Below, piece by piece: positions 1 through 8,771 of a stretch of 64,000 nucleotides of DNA. The stretch covers positions 1 to 64,000 of the forward strand of contig NZ_JASLGR010000026.1 in the NCBI RefSeq assembly GCF_030150155.1. The letters are read 5' to 3'. The DNA is from Nocardioides sp. (GTDB lineage: Bacteria > Actinomycetota > Actinomycetes > Propionibacteriales > Nocardioidaceae). The notes under the pieces were generated by a model. It did not search any database, was not told the DNA's origin, and saw only the letters and a program-made list of their open reading frames with translations. A program made the position numbers and the translations under genes. Position 1 is the first letter of the stretch, and the number at the start of each line of letters is the position of its first letter.

Positions 1-1209
1 ATAGCTCTGCACGTCGGGCTGCAGCTGCGCGTCCCCGATCTTCTGGCGCGCCTGGCTCTCGCTGAGGTTCACCACGTTCGGCACCTGGACCTGGTCGGGC
101 GCCGACGGGAAGAGCTTGGGCCAGAAGATGATCCCGGCGACGATCAGCGCGAGCACGGCGAGGGCGACGCCGATGATCACGCCCATGCGCGGGCCGCGGT
201 CGTCATCAGCGTCGTCTACCAGCGGGACGAGCGAGGTCTGGCCCGTGGGCATCCCGGTGACGACCGTCGTACCGGCAGCAGGCGTGACCGGTGCGGCGAC
301 GACCGAGATCGGCCGGCCGTCGAGGTAGCGCTCGATGTCGTTGCGCATCGCCGCGGCCGACTGGTAGCGGTCCTCGACCCGCTTGGCCAGCGACTTCATC
401 ACGATCGCGTCGATCGCGGGCGGCAGGTCCCCGTCGTGGTCCGAGGGGGGAGCGGCCTGCTCGCGGACGTGCTGATACGCGACGGCCACCGGCGAGTCGC
501 CGACGAACGGCGGCCGGCCCGTGAGGAGCTCGTAGAGGAGGCAGCCGGCGGAGTAGACGTCCGAGCGCGAGTCCACGGTCTCGCCACGGGCCTGCTCGGG
601 CGAGAGGTACTGCGCGGTGCCGACGACGGCCGCGGTCTGGGTCATCGTGCTCGAGGCGTCGGAGACGGCCCGGGCGATGCCGAAGTCCATCACCTTGACG
701 TCGCCGCTCGGGGTCAGCATCACGTTGCCGGGCTTGATGTCGCGGTGGATGATCCCGGCTCGGTGGGAGTAGTCCAGGGCCGACAGCACGCCGGAGGTGA
801 TCTCCAGGGCGCGCTCGGGCAGGATCTTGCGGCCCTCGCGGAGGATGTCGCGCAGCGTGCGGCCGGCGACGTACTCCATCACGATGTAGGGCTGCTTGAT
901 CTCGTGGCCCTCGTGATCGGCGTCCTTGACGGTCTCCTCGCCGGTGTCGTACACGGCGACGATCGCGGGGTGGTTCAGGCTGGCGCTGGACTGCGCCTCC
1001 CGGCGGAAACGGGCCTGGAAGGTCGCGTCGGAGGCCAGGTCGGTCCGCAGCCGCTTGACGGCGACGACACGACCCAGTCGCGCGTCGGTGCCCTTGCGGA
1101 CCTCCGCCATCCCGCCCCGGCCCAGCAGCTCGCCGAGCTGGTAGCGGCCACCGACGGTGACCGGGGGTTTGGCGCCGCTGCCGGCGTTGTCGGCGTGGTC
1201 GGGGCTCAT
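1..1209 (-). CDS. pknB: Ser/Thr protein kinase PknB, C-terminus cut by window edge
   Basis: Transmembrane eukaryotic-like kinase that controls peptidoglycan synthesis and division. About 403 residues are visible. The kinase domain has a glycine-rich loop (GRGGMAEV), the VAVKRL lysine, HRDIKPGN and DFGIA; a long transmembrane helix (about VIIGVALAVLALIVAGIIF) follows, and then the start of a first PASTA domain (VPNVVNLSESQA). The remaining PASTA repeats lie outside the window. The start ATG at 1209 overlaps the pknA stop by 4 bp (ATGA), so the two are translationally coupled as the last genes of the fhaA-to-pknB operon. Extracellular PASTA repeats bind muropeptides in this family. Identification rests on both the sequence and the strictly conserved gene order. 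Confidence 0.95.
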   Translation of the reverse strand, partial: MSPDHADNAGSGAKPPVTVGGRYQLGELLGRGGMAEVRKGTDARLGRVVAVKRLRTDLASDATFQARFRREAQSSASLNHPAIVAVYDTGEETVKDADHEGHEIKQPYIVMEYVAGRTLRDILREGRKILPERALEITSGVLSALDYSHRAGIIHRDIKPGNVMLTPSGDVKVMDFGIARAVSDASSTMTQTAAVVGTAQYLSPEQARGETVDSRSDVYSAGCLLYELLTGRPPFVGDSPVAVAYQHVREQAAPPSDHDGDLPPAIDAIVMKSLAKRVEDRYQSAAAMRNDIERYLDGRPISVVAAPVTPAAGTTVVTGMPTGQTSLVPLVDDADDDRGPRMGVIIGVALAVLALIVAGIIFWPKLFPSAPDQVQVPNVVNLSESQARQKIGDAQLQPDVQSY

Positions 1210-2783
1210 CGGATTTCCTTCCGGGCCGCGGGAGAGCTCGTCTCCGCGCTGGGGGTGGTGCTGGGCGACGTCGAGGTCGTCGGCGTCGGGGTCGGCGTGG
1301 GGGTGGGTGTCGGCGTCGGCGTGGGTGTCGGCGTCGGGGTGGGCGTCGGAGTCGGCGTCGTGCTGGGCAGCGGCCCGTAGTAGGCCACCGAGACGGTGTC
1401 GCCCGCGCTCAGACCCGTGGTCGGATCGACGGCGGCGACGGTGTTCGGTGTCTCGTTGCCGGGGTTCGGCACCCGGTGGCTGGTCGGCTTGAGACCCAGC
1501 GCCCGCAGATCAGCCAGTACGTCGTCCACGTTGCGCCCCACCATCTGGCTCTCGGTGAGACTGAACGTCGAGGCCGAGGCCGACGGCGAGCTGCTCGTCG
1601 ACGGCGTGGTCGTGGGGGACGCGTCCGAGGTGGCCGACGGGGTGGTCGTCGGCGCCGGGGTGGACGGCGAGCCGTCGCCGCGCAGCATCAGCCAGCCCAG
1701 CAGGGCGATCACCGCGATCACGGCGACCGTGATGGCGATCGCCCAGCCGATCCGGGACCGCTCCTCGTCCTCAGCGGCCGCTGAGGCGCCCGCTGCCGTC
1801 CCCGCAGCCGTCGAGGGTCCCCGAGTGCCACCAGCCGCCGCTGCGGCGCCCAGGGCGCCCGCTCCGGCCGTCGGGAGGATCTGGGTCGCCGGCGTCACCG
1901 TCGTGACGGCGGTGGCGTCCGACACCGGCGGCACCGGGGCGATCACGTGCGGGGCGGTGGGGTCCATCGCGGCCCGCAGCGCTGCGGCGAAGACCGCACC
2001 GTCGGCGTACCGCTCGGCAGGCTTCTTCGTCAGGGCCTGCATCACCACCGCGGCGATCGCCGGGGGGACGCTGCTCGGCAGCGGCGGGACGGTGTCGTTG
2101 AGGTGCGCCAGCGCTGTCGCGACCGGGCTCTCCTTGTCGAAGGGCCGCACGCCGGTCAGGCACTCGTAGGCGACCACGCCGAGCCCGTAGACGTCGGAGG
2201 CAGGGGTGGCGGACTCGCCGCGGGCCTGCTCGGGGGAGAGGTACTGCGGGGTGCCCATCACCGCGCCGGTGCCGGTCAGCGCCATCGCGGAGAGGGCACG
2301 CGCGATGCCGAAGTCGGTGATCTTGAGGGTGCCGTCGGCGGTCACCAGCAGGTTGGCCGGCTTCACGTCACGGTGCACGATCCCGGCCCGGTGGGCCGCG
2401 GCCAGCGCATCCCCGGCCTGGGCGATCAGTCCGGCCACGATCGCCGGGTCCATCGGCTCACCGCGCCGGATCAGGGCCGACAGCGGCTGGCCCTCGACCA
2501 GCTCCATCACCAGGAACGGGCGCGCCAGTCCGTCGTCGTCGATCGAGCTGCCGACGTCCCAGACCGCGGCGATGCCGGGGTCCGAGAGCGCTGCGGCATG
2601 GCGGGCCTCGGCCTCGAACCGGGCCCGGAAGATGGTGTCGCCGGCGTACTCCTTGCGCAGCACCTTGATCGCGACGGGGCGTCCCAGCGCGGTGTCCTCA
2701 CCGCGCCAGACCTCACCCATCCCGCCGGTCGCGATCAGGGAGTCGGCCCGGTAGCGGTTGCCGTTGTCGACGAAGTGGCTCAC
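1206..2783 (-). CDS. pknA: Ser/Thr protein kinase PknA with one PASTA domain and a TP-repeat tail
   Basis: Membrane kinase of the division operon, 525 residues. Kinase domain about 12-270: GGMGEV loop, K40, HRD with D139, DFG at 157-159. A Pro/Ala/Thr-rich linker follows, then one transmembrane helix (about 346-367), a Ser/Thr-rich stretch, one PASTA-like domain (about 409-469) and a run of Thr-Pro dipeptides (about 475-502) before the C-terminus. Mycobacterial PknA lacks extracellular PASTA domains, so an external sensor is notable, although it is common in other actinobacteria. The TP tail is encoded by a repetitive GC-rich tract and is probably exposed or cell-wall-spanning. The gene overlaps pbpA upstream and pknB downstream by 4 bp each. 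Confidence 0.95.
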   Translation of the reverse strand: MSHFVDNGNRYRADSLIATGGMGEVWRGEDTALGRPVAIKVLRKEYAGDTIFRARFEAEARHAAALSDPGIAAVWDVGSSIDDDGLARPFLVMELVEGQPLSALIRRGEPMDPAIVAGLIAQAGDALAAAHRAGIVHRDVKPANLLVTADGTLKITDFGIARALSAMALTGTGAVMGTPQYLSPEQARGESATPASDVYGLGVVAYECLTGVRPFDKESPVATALAHLNDTVPPLPSSVPPAIAAVVMQALTKKPAERYADGAVFAAALRAAMDPTAPHVIAPVPPVSDATAVTTVTPATQILPTAGAGALGAAAAAGGTRGPSTAAGTAAGASAAAEDEERSRIGWAIAITVAVIAVIALLGWLMLRGDGSPSTPAPTTTPSATSDASPTTTPSTSSSPSASASTFSLTESQMVGRNVDDVLADLRALGLKPTSHRVPNPGNETPNTVAAVDPTTGLSAGDTVSVAYYGPLPSTTPTPTPTPTPTPTPTPTPTPTPTPTPTTSTSPSTTPSAETSSPAARKEIR

Positions 2784-4276
2784 TTCAGCACCGCCTGCAT
2801 CACGGCCTTCGCGATCGGGCCACCGTACTTGCCACCACCGATGTCACTGCGCGGGATGTCGGCGCTCTGGATCATCACCGCGACCGCCACCTTGGCGTTG
2901 TCGGCCGGGGCGAAGGAGGTGAACCAGGCGTACGGCGGCACGTTGGCCTGCCCCGACTGCGCGGTGCCGGTCTTGCCGGCCACCTTCACCCCCGGGATCG
3001 CCGCGGGCGAGGCGGTGCCGACGTCGACGGTCGAGACCATCAGCTTGGTGACCTCCTTGGCCGTCGAGGCCTTGATCGCCTGGGAGAACTTCTTGGGCTG
3101 CGTGGTCGAGACGGTGTCGGAGTCCGAGGACTGCACCTCCTCGACCAGGTACGGCTTCATCACCGCACCGTTGTTCGCGATCCCGGCCGCCACCATCGCC
3201 ATCTGCAGCGGGGTGGCCCGGACCTCGAACTGGCCGAAGCCGCTCTGCCCGACCTGGGCCGCGTTCATCCCGCTGGGGAAGACCGAGGTGGCGGTGATCG
3301 ACTTGCCGTTGGTGCCCTGCAGGTCGTCGAAGTAGGTCTGGTTGAACCCGAACTTCTCCGCGATCTCCAGCATCTTGTCGGCACCCACGCCGATCGCGAG
3401 CTGGGCGAACGTGGTGTTGCAGGAGTTCTCCAGCGCCTGCCGGAACGCGACGCCCTTGGAGGTGCCGCAGTTGCGGCCCTCGTTGCTGATCAGGCCGCTC
3501 GAGCCGTGCGTGAGCGGCAGCTGGTACGTCGACCCGCCCGGCACCGTCGAGTCGGCGTTGTACTTGCCGTTGCCGGCCTCGATCGCCGCCGCGGCGGTCA
3601 GGATCTTGAACGTCGACCCCGGGGGCAGCGTCATCTGCACGGCCCGGTTGAGCAGCGGCTGGGACTTGTCGGCGGCCAGCTTCTCGTAGGCCTTCTGGTT
3701 CGCGGCGAAGTCGTGCGAGGAGACCTTGTTCGGGTCGAACGTCGGCGTGCTCACCATCGCCAGGATCCGGCCGGTGCTGGGCTCGATCGCCACGACCGCA
3801 CCCTCGACGTTGCCCGGGAGGGCCTTGAGTCCGTCGTACGCCGCCTTCTGCGCCTTGGCGTTGATCGTCGTCTCGACGTTGCCGCCCTTGGAGCCGGTGT
3901 TGGTCAGCAGGTCGGTGAGCCGGTTGACGAAGAGCCGGTTGTCGTCACCGGACAGCACCGAGTTCTGCGACTTCTCCACGCCCGTGACGGCGCCGCCGTA
4001 GGCGAAGTAGCCGGTGATCGGGGCGTAGATCTGCGGCTGCGGGTAGGAGCGCTGGTACTTGTACAGGTCGTCGCTCAGGATCGACTGCGCGATCGGGTTG
4101 CGACCCACCAGGATCGCCCCCCGCTCGCGGGAGAACTCCGCGTCGATCACCCGGCGGTTGCGGTTGTCGGCGTTGTAGGAGCCCGCAGCGAAGTACTGCA
4201 GGTAGGTCTGGTTGATCAGCAGAGCGGCGAAGAGGACGCCCAGCATGATCGAGATGATCCGGATCGGCTTGTTCAC
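2780..4276 (-). CDS. pbpA: Class B penicillin-binding protein PbpA
   Basis: Peptidoglycan D,D-transpeptidase, 498 residues, anchored by an N-terminal helix (about 6-24) with the catalytic domain outside the membrane. All three penicillin-binding motifs are present: S221-T-F-K224 (SxxK), S285-C-N287 (SxN) and K435-T-G437 (KTG). An N-terminal dimerisation/pedestal region (about 40-140) precedes the transpeptidase domain. It overlaps ftsW/rodA and pknA by 4 bp, the usual arrangement in which a SEDS glycosyltransferase and its cognate class B PBP are made together under PknA/PknB control. Length and motifs are normal for mycobacterial PbpA. Confidence 0.95.
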   Translation of the reverse strand: MNKPIRIISIMLGVLFAALLINQTYLQYFAAGSYNADNRNRRVIDAEFSRERGAILVGRNPIAQSILSDDLYKYQRSYPQPQIYAPITGYFAYGGAVTGVEKSQNSVLSGDDNRLFVNRLTDLLTNTGSKGGNVETTINAKAQKAAYDGLKALPGNVEGAVVAIEPSTGRILAMVSTPTFDPNKVSSHDFAANQKAYEKLAADKSQPLLNRAVQMTLPPGSTFKILTAAAAIEAGNGKYNADSTVPGGSTYQLPLTHGSSGLISNEGRNCGTSKGVAFRQALENSCNTTFAQLAIGVGADKMLEIAEKFGFNQTYFDDLQGTNGKSITATSVFPSGMNAAQVGQSGFGQFEVRATPLQMAMVAAGIANNGAVMKPYLVEEVQSSDSDTVSTTQPKKFSQAIKASTAKEVTKLMVSTVDVGTASPAAIPGVKVAGKTGTAQSGQANVPPYAWFTSFAPADNAKVAVAVMIQSADIPRSDIGGGKYGGPIAKAVMQAVLK

Positions 4277-5685
4277 GGGTGGGTCCCTCGGATCACCTGA
4301 GTGGCAGTGTCGTCGGTCGGCACCGTGAGATCGGGCAGCGGTCGGCGGGCATGGTCGGAGATCCGCAGCAGCAGCGCGATGATCACCCAGTTCGCCACCA
4401 GACTGGAGCCGCCGTAGGAGAGGAACGGCGTGGTCAGACCGGTCAGCGGGATCAGGCGGGTGACGCCACCGACCACGGTGAAGACCTGGAGCCCGATGCT
4501 GACCGCCAGACCGACGGCCATCAGCTTGCCGACGTCGTCACGGCTGATCAGGGCGGTGCGCAGGCCACGCTCCACGATCAGGGCGTAGGCCACGATGATC
4601 GCCATCACGGCGCACAGGCCGAGCTCCTCGCCGATGCTGGAGATGATGAAGTCCGAGTTCGCGTACGGCACCCGGTAGGGCTTGCCCTCGCCGAGGCCAC
4701 GGCCGATCAGGCCGCCCCAGGCCTGACCGAAGAGCCCCTCGACCAGCTGGAACGAGCCCGGGCTGCGGTCGTAGTACTCCATCGGGTGCAGCCAGATGTC
4801 GAACCGGTTGCGGACGTGCTCGAGGAAGCCGATCTTGCCGCTGAAGAGCCAGATCGCGCCGATCCCGACCACGAACAGGGCGCCGCCGACCGCGAGCCAG
4901 CCGGTGCGCTCCGTGGCGACGTACAGCATCACGATGAAGAGGCCGAAGAAGAGCAGTCCCGAGCCCAGGTCGCGCTGGGCGAGCAGGACACCGAGGCTGA
5001 CCAGCCACATCCCCAGGATCGGGCCGAGGTCACGGCCGCGGGGCAGGTCGATGCCGCCGACCCGCTTGCCGGCCAGGGCCAGCGCGTCGCGGTGCAGCAC
5101 CAGGTAGCCGGCGAAGGAGACCACCAGCAGCACCTTGGCGACCTCGCCGGGCTGGAAGCTCAGCGAGCCGACATGGATCCAGATCCGGGCGCCGTTGATG
5201 TTCTTGCCGATCCCCGGTGCCATCGGCAGCAACAGCAGCACCACCGCGGCCAGGCCGAACGTGTAGGTGAACCGTTGCAGGTTCCGGTGGTCGGTGAGGA
5301 AGACCAGGGTGGCGATGAAGAGGGCGACGCCGAGCGTCATCCAGAAGAGCTGCTTCGCGGCGAAGTCCTGCTTGCCCGAGGCGAGGTCGAGGCGGTGGAT
5401 GATCGCCAGCCCGAACCCGTTGAGGGCCGCCACGATGGGGAGCAGGACGGGATCGGCGTACGGCGCGACCAGGCGGACCGTCACATGGGCGGCCAGGATC
5501 AGGCCGACCAGCCAGCCGCCGTAGCGGTAGATGTCGGCCGGGACCCGGTGGTCGACGCCGAGGCCGACCGCGGCGTAGGCGCCGATGCCGACGACCAGCG
5601 CGAGGATGATCAGGCCGAGCTCGGCGTTGCGCCGGCTGCGGTGGACCAGGCTGGTGGAGCTGGGGGCAGGTGCGAGGGAGACCAT
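4273..5685 (-). CDS. rodA: SEDS-family peptidoglycan glycosyltransferase (FtsW/RodA)
   Basis: Polytopic membrane protein of 470 residues that polymerises lipid II together with the adjacent PbpA. At least ten hydrophobic helices can be seen, as well as conserved SEDS signatures: GARIWIHVGSLSFQPGEVAK, FIISSIGEELG, and the C-terminal LTGLTTPFLSYGGSSL motif. The start ATG at 5685 overlaps the last base of the pstP stop and its 3' end overlaps pbpA by 4 bp. By position it corresponds to mycobacterial RodA (Rv0017c); the FtsW versus RodA label is by synteny, not by sequence alone. Confidence 0.93.
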   Translation of the reverse strand: MVSLAPAPSSTSLVHRSRRNAELGLIILALVVGIGAYAAVGLGVDHRVPADIYRYGGWLVGLILAAHVTVRLVAPYADPVLLPIVAALNGFGLAIIHRLDLASGKQDFAAKQLFWMTLGVALFIATLVFLTDHRNLQRFTYTFGLAAVVLLLLPMAPGIGKNINGARIWIHVGSLSFQPGEVAKVLLVVSFAGYLVLHRDALALAGKRVGGIDLPRGRDLGPILGMWLVSLGVLLAQRDLGSGLLFFGLFIVMLYVATERTGWLAVGGALFVVGIGAIWLFSGKIGFLEHVRNRFDIWLHPMEYYDRSPGSFQLVEGLFGQAWGGLIGRGLGEGKPYRVPYANSDFIISSIGEELGLCAVMAIIVAYALIVERGLRTALISRDDVGKLMAVGLAVSIGLQVFTVVGGVTRLIPLTGLTTPFLSYGGSSLVANWVIIALLLRISDHARRPLPDLTVPTDDTATQVIRGTHP

Positions 5686-7028
5686 CAGGGCGTTCCGCTC
5701 GGTGAGGTGGTCGGTGTGGCGGTGGGGGTCGGAGTCGCGGTCGGTGTCGCGGTCGCTACCGGGGGTGCGGTGCCCGCGTCCGGGGTCTGGATCCGGGTGG
5801 CCAGGGTGCGGACGTAGTTCTCCGCAGCGCTCCGGCTGGTCTGGGCGACGCCCTCACGCACTGAGTCGGCGTCGAAGTCCGACAGCGAGCTGACCGTCAC
5901 GTTGGTCGCCTCGTAGGGCTTGCCGAGCTCGATCCCGATGATCGAGGTGGGCAGGCCGCGGTAGATCGTCACGGTGTCGCCGTCGGCACCGACGTAGAAC
6001 TGGCGCTGGGTCCAGGCGAACGCCACGCCGCCCGCGGCCCAGAGCAGACCGAGGACGAGTACGCCGGCCAGCAGCCGGCGCACCCAGAGCCGGCCCATCG
6101 GCGGGCGGGGCGCGTACCGGGCGAGCTCGGAGTCGATCGGGTCGTCGACCCGGGCGCCCTCGGGCAGGTCGTCGGTGACGGCACCGAGGGGGAGGGGTTC
6201 GAGCTCACCGGTGTCACCACCGCGGTGGCCCTTGAAGATCTTGCGCCGACGCAGCTCCGCGGCCGCACCGACCAGCTGCGGGATGGTGTCGACCGTCGGC
6301 TCCTCGCTGACGTCGGCGACCAGGCAGGTGACGTTGTCGGAGCTGCCGGCGTCCAGGCTGGCCCGGATCAGCTCCACCGCCGCGAAGTCGGGGGTGCCGG
6401 TGCTGAGGATGTCGGTCAGGCGGGCGTCCGAGAGCGAGCCGCAGACGCCGTCGCTGCACAGCATCAGCCGGTCACCGGCCTCCAGCGGCACCACGAACAG
6501 GTCCGGCTCGGCCTCGCGCAGGCCGTCGATCGCCCGCAGGATCAGGTTGCGGTGCGGGTGGTACCGCGCCTCCTCCTCGGTGATCCGGCCCTCGTCGACC
6601 AGGGTCTGCACGAAGGTGTGGTCGTGCGTGATCTGGGTGAGGCGGCCACCGCGCAGCAGGTAGGCCCGCGAGTCGCCGACGTGGCCGACCGCCAGCTGGG
6701 TGCCGTCGAAGAGGCCGACGGTCGCCGTCGTCGAGGTGCTCGACAGGGACGCATCGGTCTCGATCAGCTCCGCGATCCGGTCGTGGGCACGGTGCAGCGC
6801 CCCGGCCACCTGGGTGAGCAGGTCCTCGGCGGTGTGTTCGGGCGTCGGGGGCCGGTCCAGGTTGCGGATCTGGCTGACCGCGGTCGAGCTGGCGAGGTCA
6901 CCGCGGGCCGCGCCGCCGACACCGTCACAGACGGTGAGCAGCCAGGGGCCGGCGTACCCGCTGTCCTGGTTGTCCTTGCGGATCCGGCCGACGTCGCTGA
7001 TCGCGGCGAACTGGAGGTGCAGCGTCAT
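5685..7028 (-). CDS. pstP: PP2C-family Ser/Thr phosphatase PstP
   Basis: Metal-dependent phosphatase that reverses PknA/PknB phosphorylation, 447 residues. The PP2C domain occupies about 1-245 with the metal-binding motifs DNQDSGYA, VCDGVGG, GHVGDSRAY, CSDGVCGSL and GSSDNVTCLV. A linker leads to one transmembrane helix (about 317-337) and an extracytoplasmic tail ending in Thr/Pro/Ala repeats. The low-complexity tail echoes that of PknA. It overlaps fhaB by 4 bp at its start. Family assignment is secure; the extracellular tail has no recognised function. Confidence 0.95.
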   Translation of the reverse strand: MTLHLQFAAISDVGRIRKDNQDSGYAGPWLLTVCDGVGGAARGDLASSTAVSQIRNLDRPPTPEHTAEDLLTQVAGALHRAHDRIAELIETDASLSSTSTTATVGLFDGTQLAVGHVGDSRAYLLRGGRLTQITHDHTFVQTLVDEGRITEEEARYHPHRNLILRAIDGLREAEPDLFVVPLEAGDRLMLCSDGVCGSLSDARLTDILSTGTPDFAAVELIRASLDAGSSDNVTCLVADVSEEPTVDTIPQLVGAAAELRRRKIFKGHRGGDTGELEPLPLGAVTDDLPEGARVDDPIDSELARYAPRPPMGRLWVRRLLAGVLVLGLLWAAGGVAFAWTQRQFYVGADGDTVTIYRGLPTSIIGIELGKPYEATNVTVSSLSDFDADSVREGVAQTSRSAAENYVRTLATRIQTPDAGTAPPVATATPTATPTPTATPTTSPSGTP

Positions 7029-7492
7029 TTGCGCAGCTCCAGGATGGTCTTCCCGATCCGGACCTGCGTGCCGAGGGTCAGCGTGGTCGGCTGGGTGAGG
7101 CGGACCGCACCGATGTAGGTGCCGTTCGTGGAGCCGAGGTCCTCGACGAACCAGGTGTCGCCGTTGGTCGCGATCCGGGCGTGCCGGGTCGAGACGTAGT
7201 CGTCGTCGAGCCGGATCGCGGCGTCGGGGCCGCGGCCGATCAGGATCGGCGCGAGGGCGAGGTCGACCCGCTCACCCTTGTTGCTGCCGTCGACGACGTA
7301 CACGTGCGTCGGGACGCCGCGCTTGGGCGCCTTGGGCTGCTTGGCGGGCTTGCCCGGGGCACGGCCGTTCTTGCCCGGCTCGACTCTCGCCCCGAACAGA
7401 TCCGAACGCAGCACCCCGACGGTGCTGAGCACGAAGATCCACAGGATCGCGAGGAACGCGATCCGGATCAGGAAGAGGGTCAGCTCGCTCAT
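7025..7492 (-). CDS. fhaB: FHA-domain protein FhaB (FipA)
   Basis: Phosphothreonine-binding adaptor, 155 residues. One N-terminal transmembrane helix (about 5-27) is followed by a Lys/Pro-rich basic linker and a C-terminal FHA domain (about 70-153) with the canonical GRGPDAAI, STRHARI and SNGTYI motifs that form the phosphopeptide site. In mycobacteria the orthologue links kinase signalling to FtsZ/FtsQ. It sits between fhaA (42 bp upstream) and pstP (4 bp overlap). The size matches the family. Confidence 0.93.
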   Translation of the reverse strand: MSELTLFLIRIAFLAILWIFVLSTVGVLRSDLFGARVEPGKNGRAPGKPAKQPKAPKRGVPTHVYVVDGSNKGERVDLALAPILIGRGPDAAIRLDDDYVSTRHARIATNGDTWFVEDLGSTNGTYIGAVRLTQPTTLTLGTQVRIGKTILELRK

Positions 7493-7534
7493 CCGGTCAC
7501 CTGCCCGGCTCGGGGACAGGGGACAGCCATCGCG

Positions 7535-8245
7535 TCAGGCACTGGGCTCCTCGATCAGGTGGACCGTCATCACGGTGCGGCCGATCTTGACCTCCGTGCC
7601 GTCGTCGGCCAGCGCACTCTGCATCTTCTGACCGTTGATCAGCATGCCGTTGGTGGAGCCGAGATCGTGCACCTCGATCCGCGGGAAGGCACCCGCGGCG
7701 TTGGTCACCCGGAACTCGACGTGGCGGCGGCTCACGCCCGGGTCGTTGATCCGCAGATCGGCGTCGGAGCCGCGGCCGACGGTGACGGTGGTGTCCAGCG
7801 GATGCCGGGTGCCGTTCACCTCCAGGACGGCGTGCGCCCGGGTCAGACGGGTGTTGCTCGCGTCACCGCTGACCTGCGCCTTGGCCTCGCTGCGGATCCG
7901 GAAACGGCCGGTGGTCAGCTCGGTGTCGGGGGCGAACCCGATCGTGATCCGGCCGGGGAAGACGTAGCCCTGCGCGTCGGCGTACTCGCGTAGCTGGTGG
8001 GTGAGCTCGCCCTCCAGTGCGCTGTCGTACGGGCGCAGCCGCTCCAGGTCGGTGCCACTCAGCTCGACGTGGAAGTCGTTGGGCACCAGCTTGCGCTGGC
8101 GGGAGAGCACCTGAGCGTTGTTGTCGCACTCGCGCTGGAGGGCCGCGGCGATCTCCACGGGCTGCACAGCGCTGCGGAAGGTCTTCGCGAACAAGCCGGA
8201 CACGAGGGACTCCAGCCGAGCCTCGAATCGTTGCAGTGCGCTCAT
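7535..8245 (-). CDS. fhaA: FHA-domain protein FhaA
   Basis: First gene of the operon, 236 residues. The N-terminal half (about 1-115) is the FhaA-specific DUF3662 domain (LQRFEARLESLVSGLFAKTFRSAVQPVEIAAAL). The C-terminal FHA domain (about 150-232) has GRGSDADL, SRRHVEF and STNGMLING. Mycobacterial FhaA regulates peptidoglycan precursor flipping by MviN through the phosphorylated pseudokinase. The protein is shorter than M. tuberculosis FhaA (about 527 residues) because the long disordered linker between domains is almost absent here. The operon promoter must lie in 8246-8406, which is shared with the divergent tRNA gene. Confidence 0.93.
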   Translation of the reverse strand: MSALQRFEARLESLVSGLFAKTFRSAVQPVEIAAALQRECDNNAQVLSRQRKLVPNDFHVELSGTDLERLRPYDSALEGELTHQLREYADAQGYVFPGRITIGFAPDTELTTGRFRIRSEAKAQVSGDASNTRLTRAHAVLEVNGTRHPLDTTVTVGRGSDADLRINDPGVSRRHVEFRVTNAAGAFPRIEVHDLGSTNGMLINGQKMQSALADDGTEVKIGRTVMTVHLIEEPSA

Positions 8246-8406
8246 CGCCCCTCCTTACGTTGTGAGATCAGCGCCAAGAGCCCGACGGGGAAACCGGGCT
8301 CGCTTGATCGTAACGGGGACCGCGCAGAGGGGGAGGGATGCGCGCCGGTTTGGGCGCCCGTCGCCGGGTCCGCTAGTCTTCTCTTGCTCCGGTTCGCCGG
8401 GGTGAC

Positions 8407-8490
8407 GCGCGAGTGGCGGAATAGGCAGACGCGCACGGTTCAGGTCCGTGTGTCCGAAAGGACGTGGGGGTTCAACTCCCCCCTCGCGCA
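8407..8490 (+). tRNA. tRNA-Leu (anticodon CAG)
   Basis: 84-nt class II tRNA. The acceptor arms GCGCGAG (8407-8413) and CTCGCGC (8483-8489) pair perfectly and the discriminator is A8490. The anticodon stem CACGG/CCGTG encloses the loop TTCAGGT, giving anticodon CAG, which reads CUG leucine codons. A long variable arm (TGTCC/GGACG region) and the T-loop GTTCAAC are present. CCA is not encoded. It is divergent from fhaA and followed by a strong hairpin terminator. Confidence 0.96.
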
Positions 8491-8499
8491 CGTCAGCCA

Positions 8500-8533
8500 G
8501 AAGGCCCCCGATCTACGGATCGGGGGCCTTCTG
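8500..8533 (+). terminator. Hairpin terminator after tRNA-Leu
   Basis: AGAAGGCCCCCGATC and GATCGGGGGCCTTCT form a perfect inverted repeat around a 4-nt loop, starting 9 bp after the tRNA. There is no long T run, as is usual in high-GC actinobacteria. Confidence 0.85.
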
Positions 8534-8771
8534 CATTTCCGGGTCTGCGGAGTGGCCGCTGGAGCCGGCGCGGTCCGTCGCCGTGACCAAGAGGTCGTGT
8601 CGAGACTGCCGTCGCCGGGCGACGTCGAGCGAGGGGTTGGGGGCACCTGAGGGCGAGGCGCCTTCTGGCGCCGCGCCGTGAAACCCAGGTGAAGCGCCAG
8701 TGCGCGTTCTACGTGCAATACTGAAGTCAGTCCTGCTGGGAAGCGGCTGGACGCCACCTGAGGAGGTTTCT
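8534..8771. other. Non-coding leader upstream of the accessory block
   Basis: No convincing gene is present. A small perfect hairpin (GGCGCC-TTCT-GGCGCC, 8657-8672) and an AGGAGG ribosome binding site at 8761-8766 are visible; the promoter of the following two-gene unit should lie here. Confidence 0.5.

Noticed and set aside
436..1380. Long open frame opposite pknB/pknA rich in Val/Gly
   Set aside because: Antisense shadow of the kinase genes and of the TP repeat; composition is a GC-rich complement pattern.
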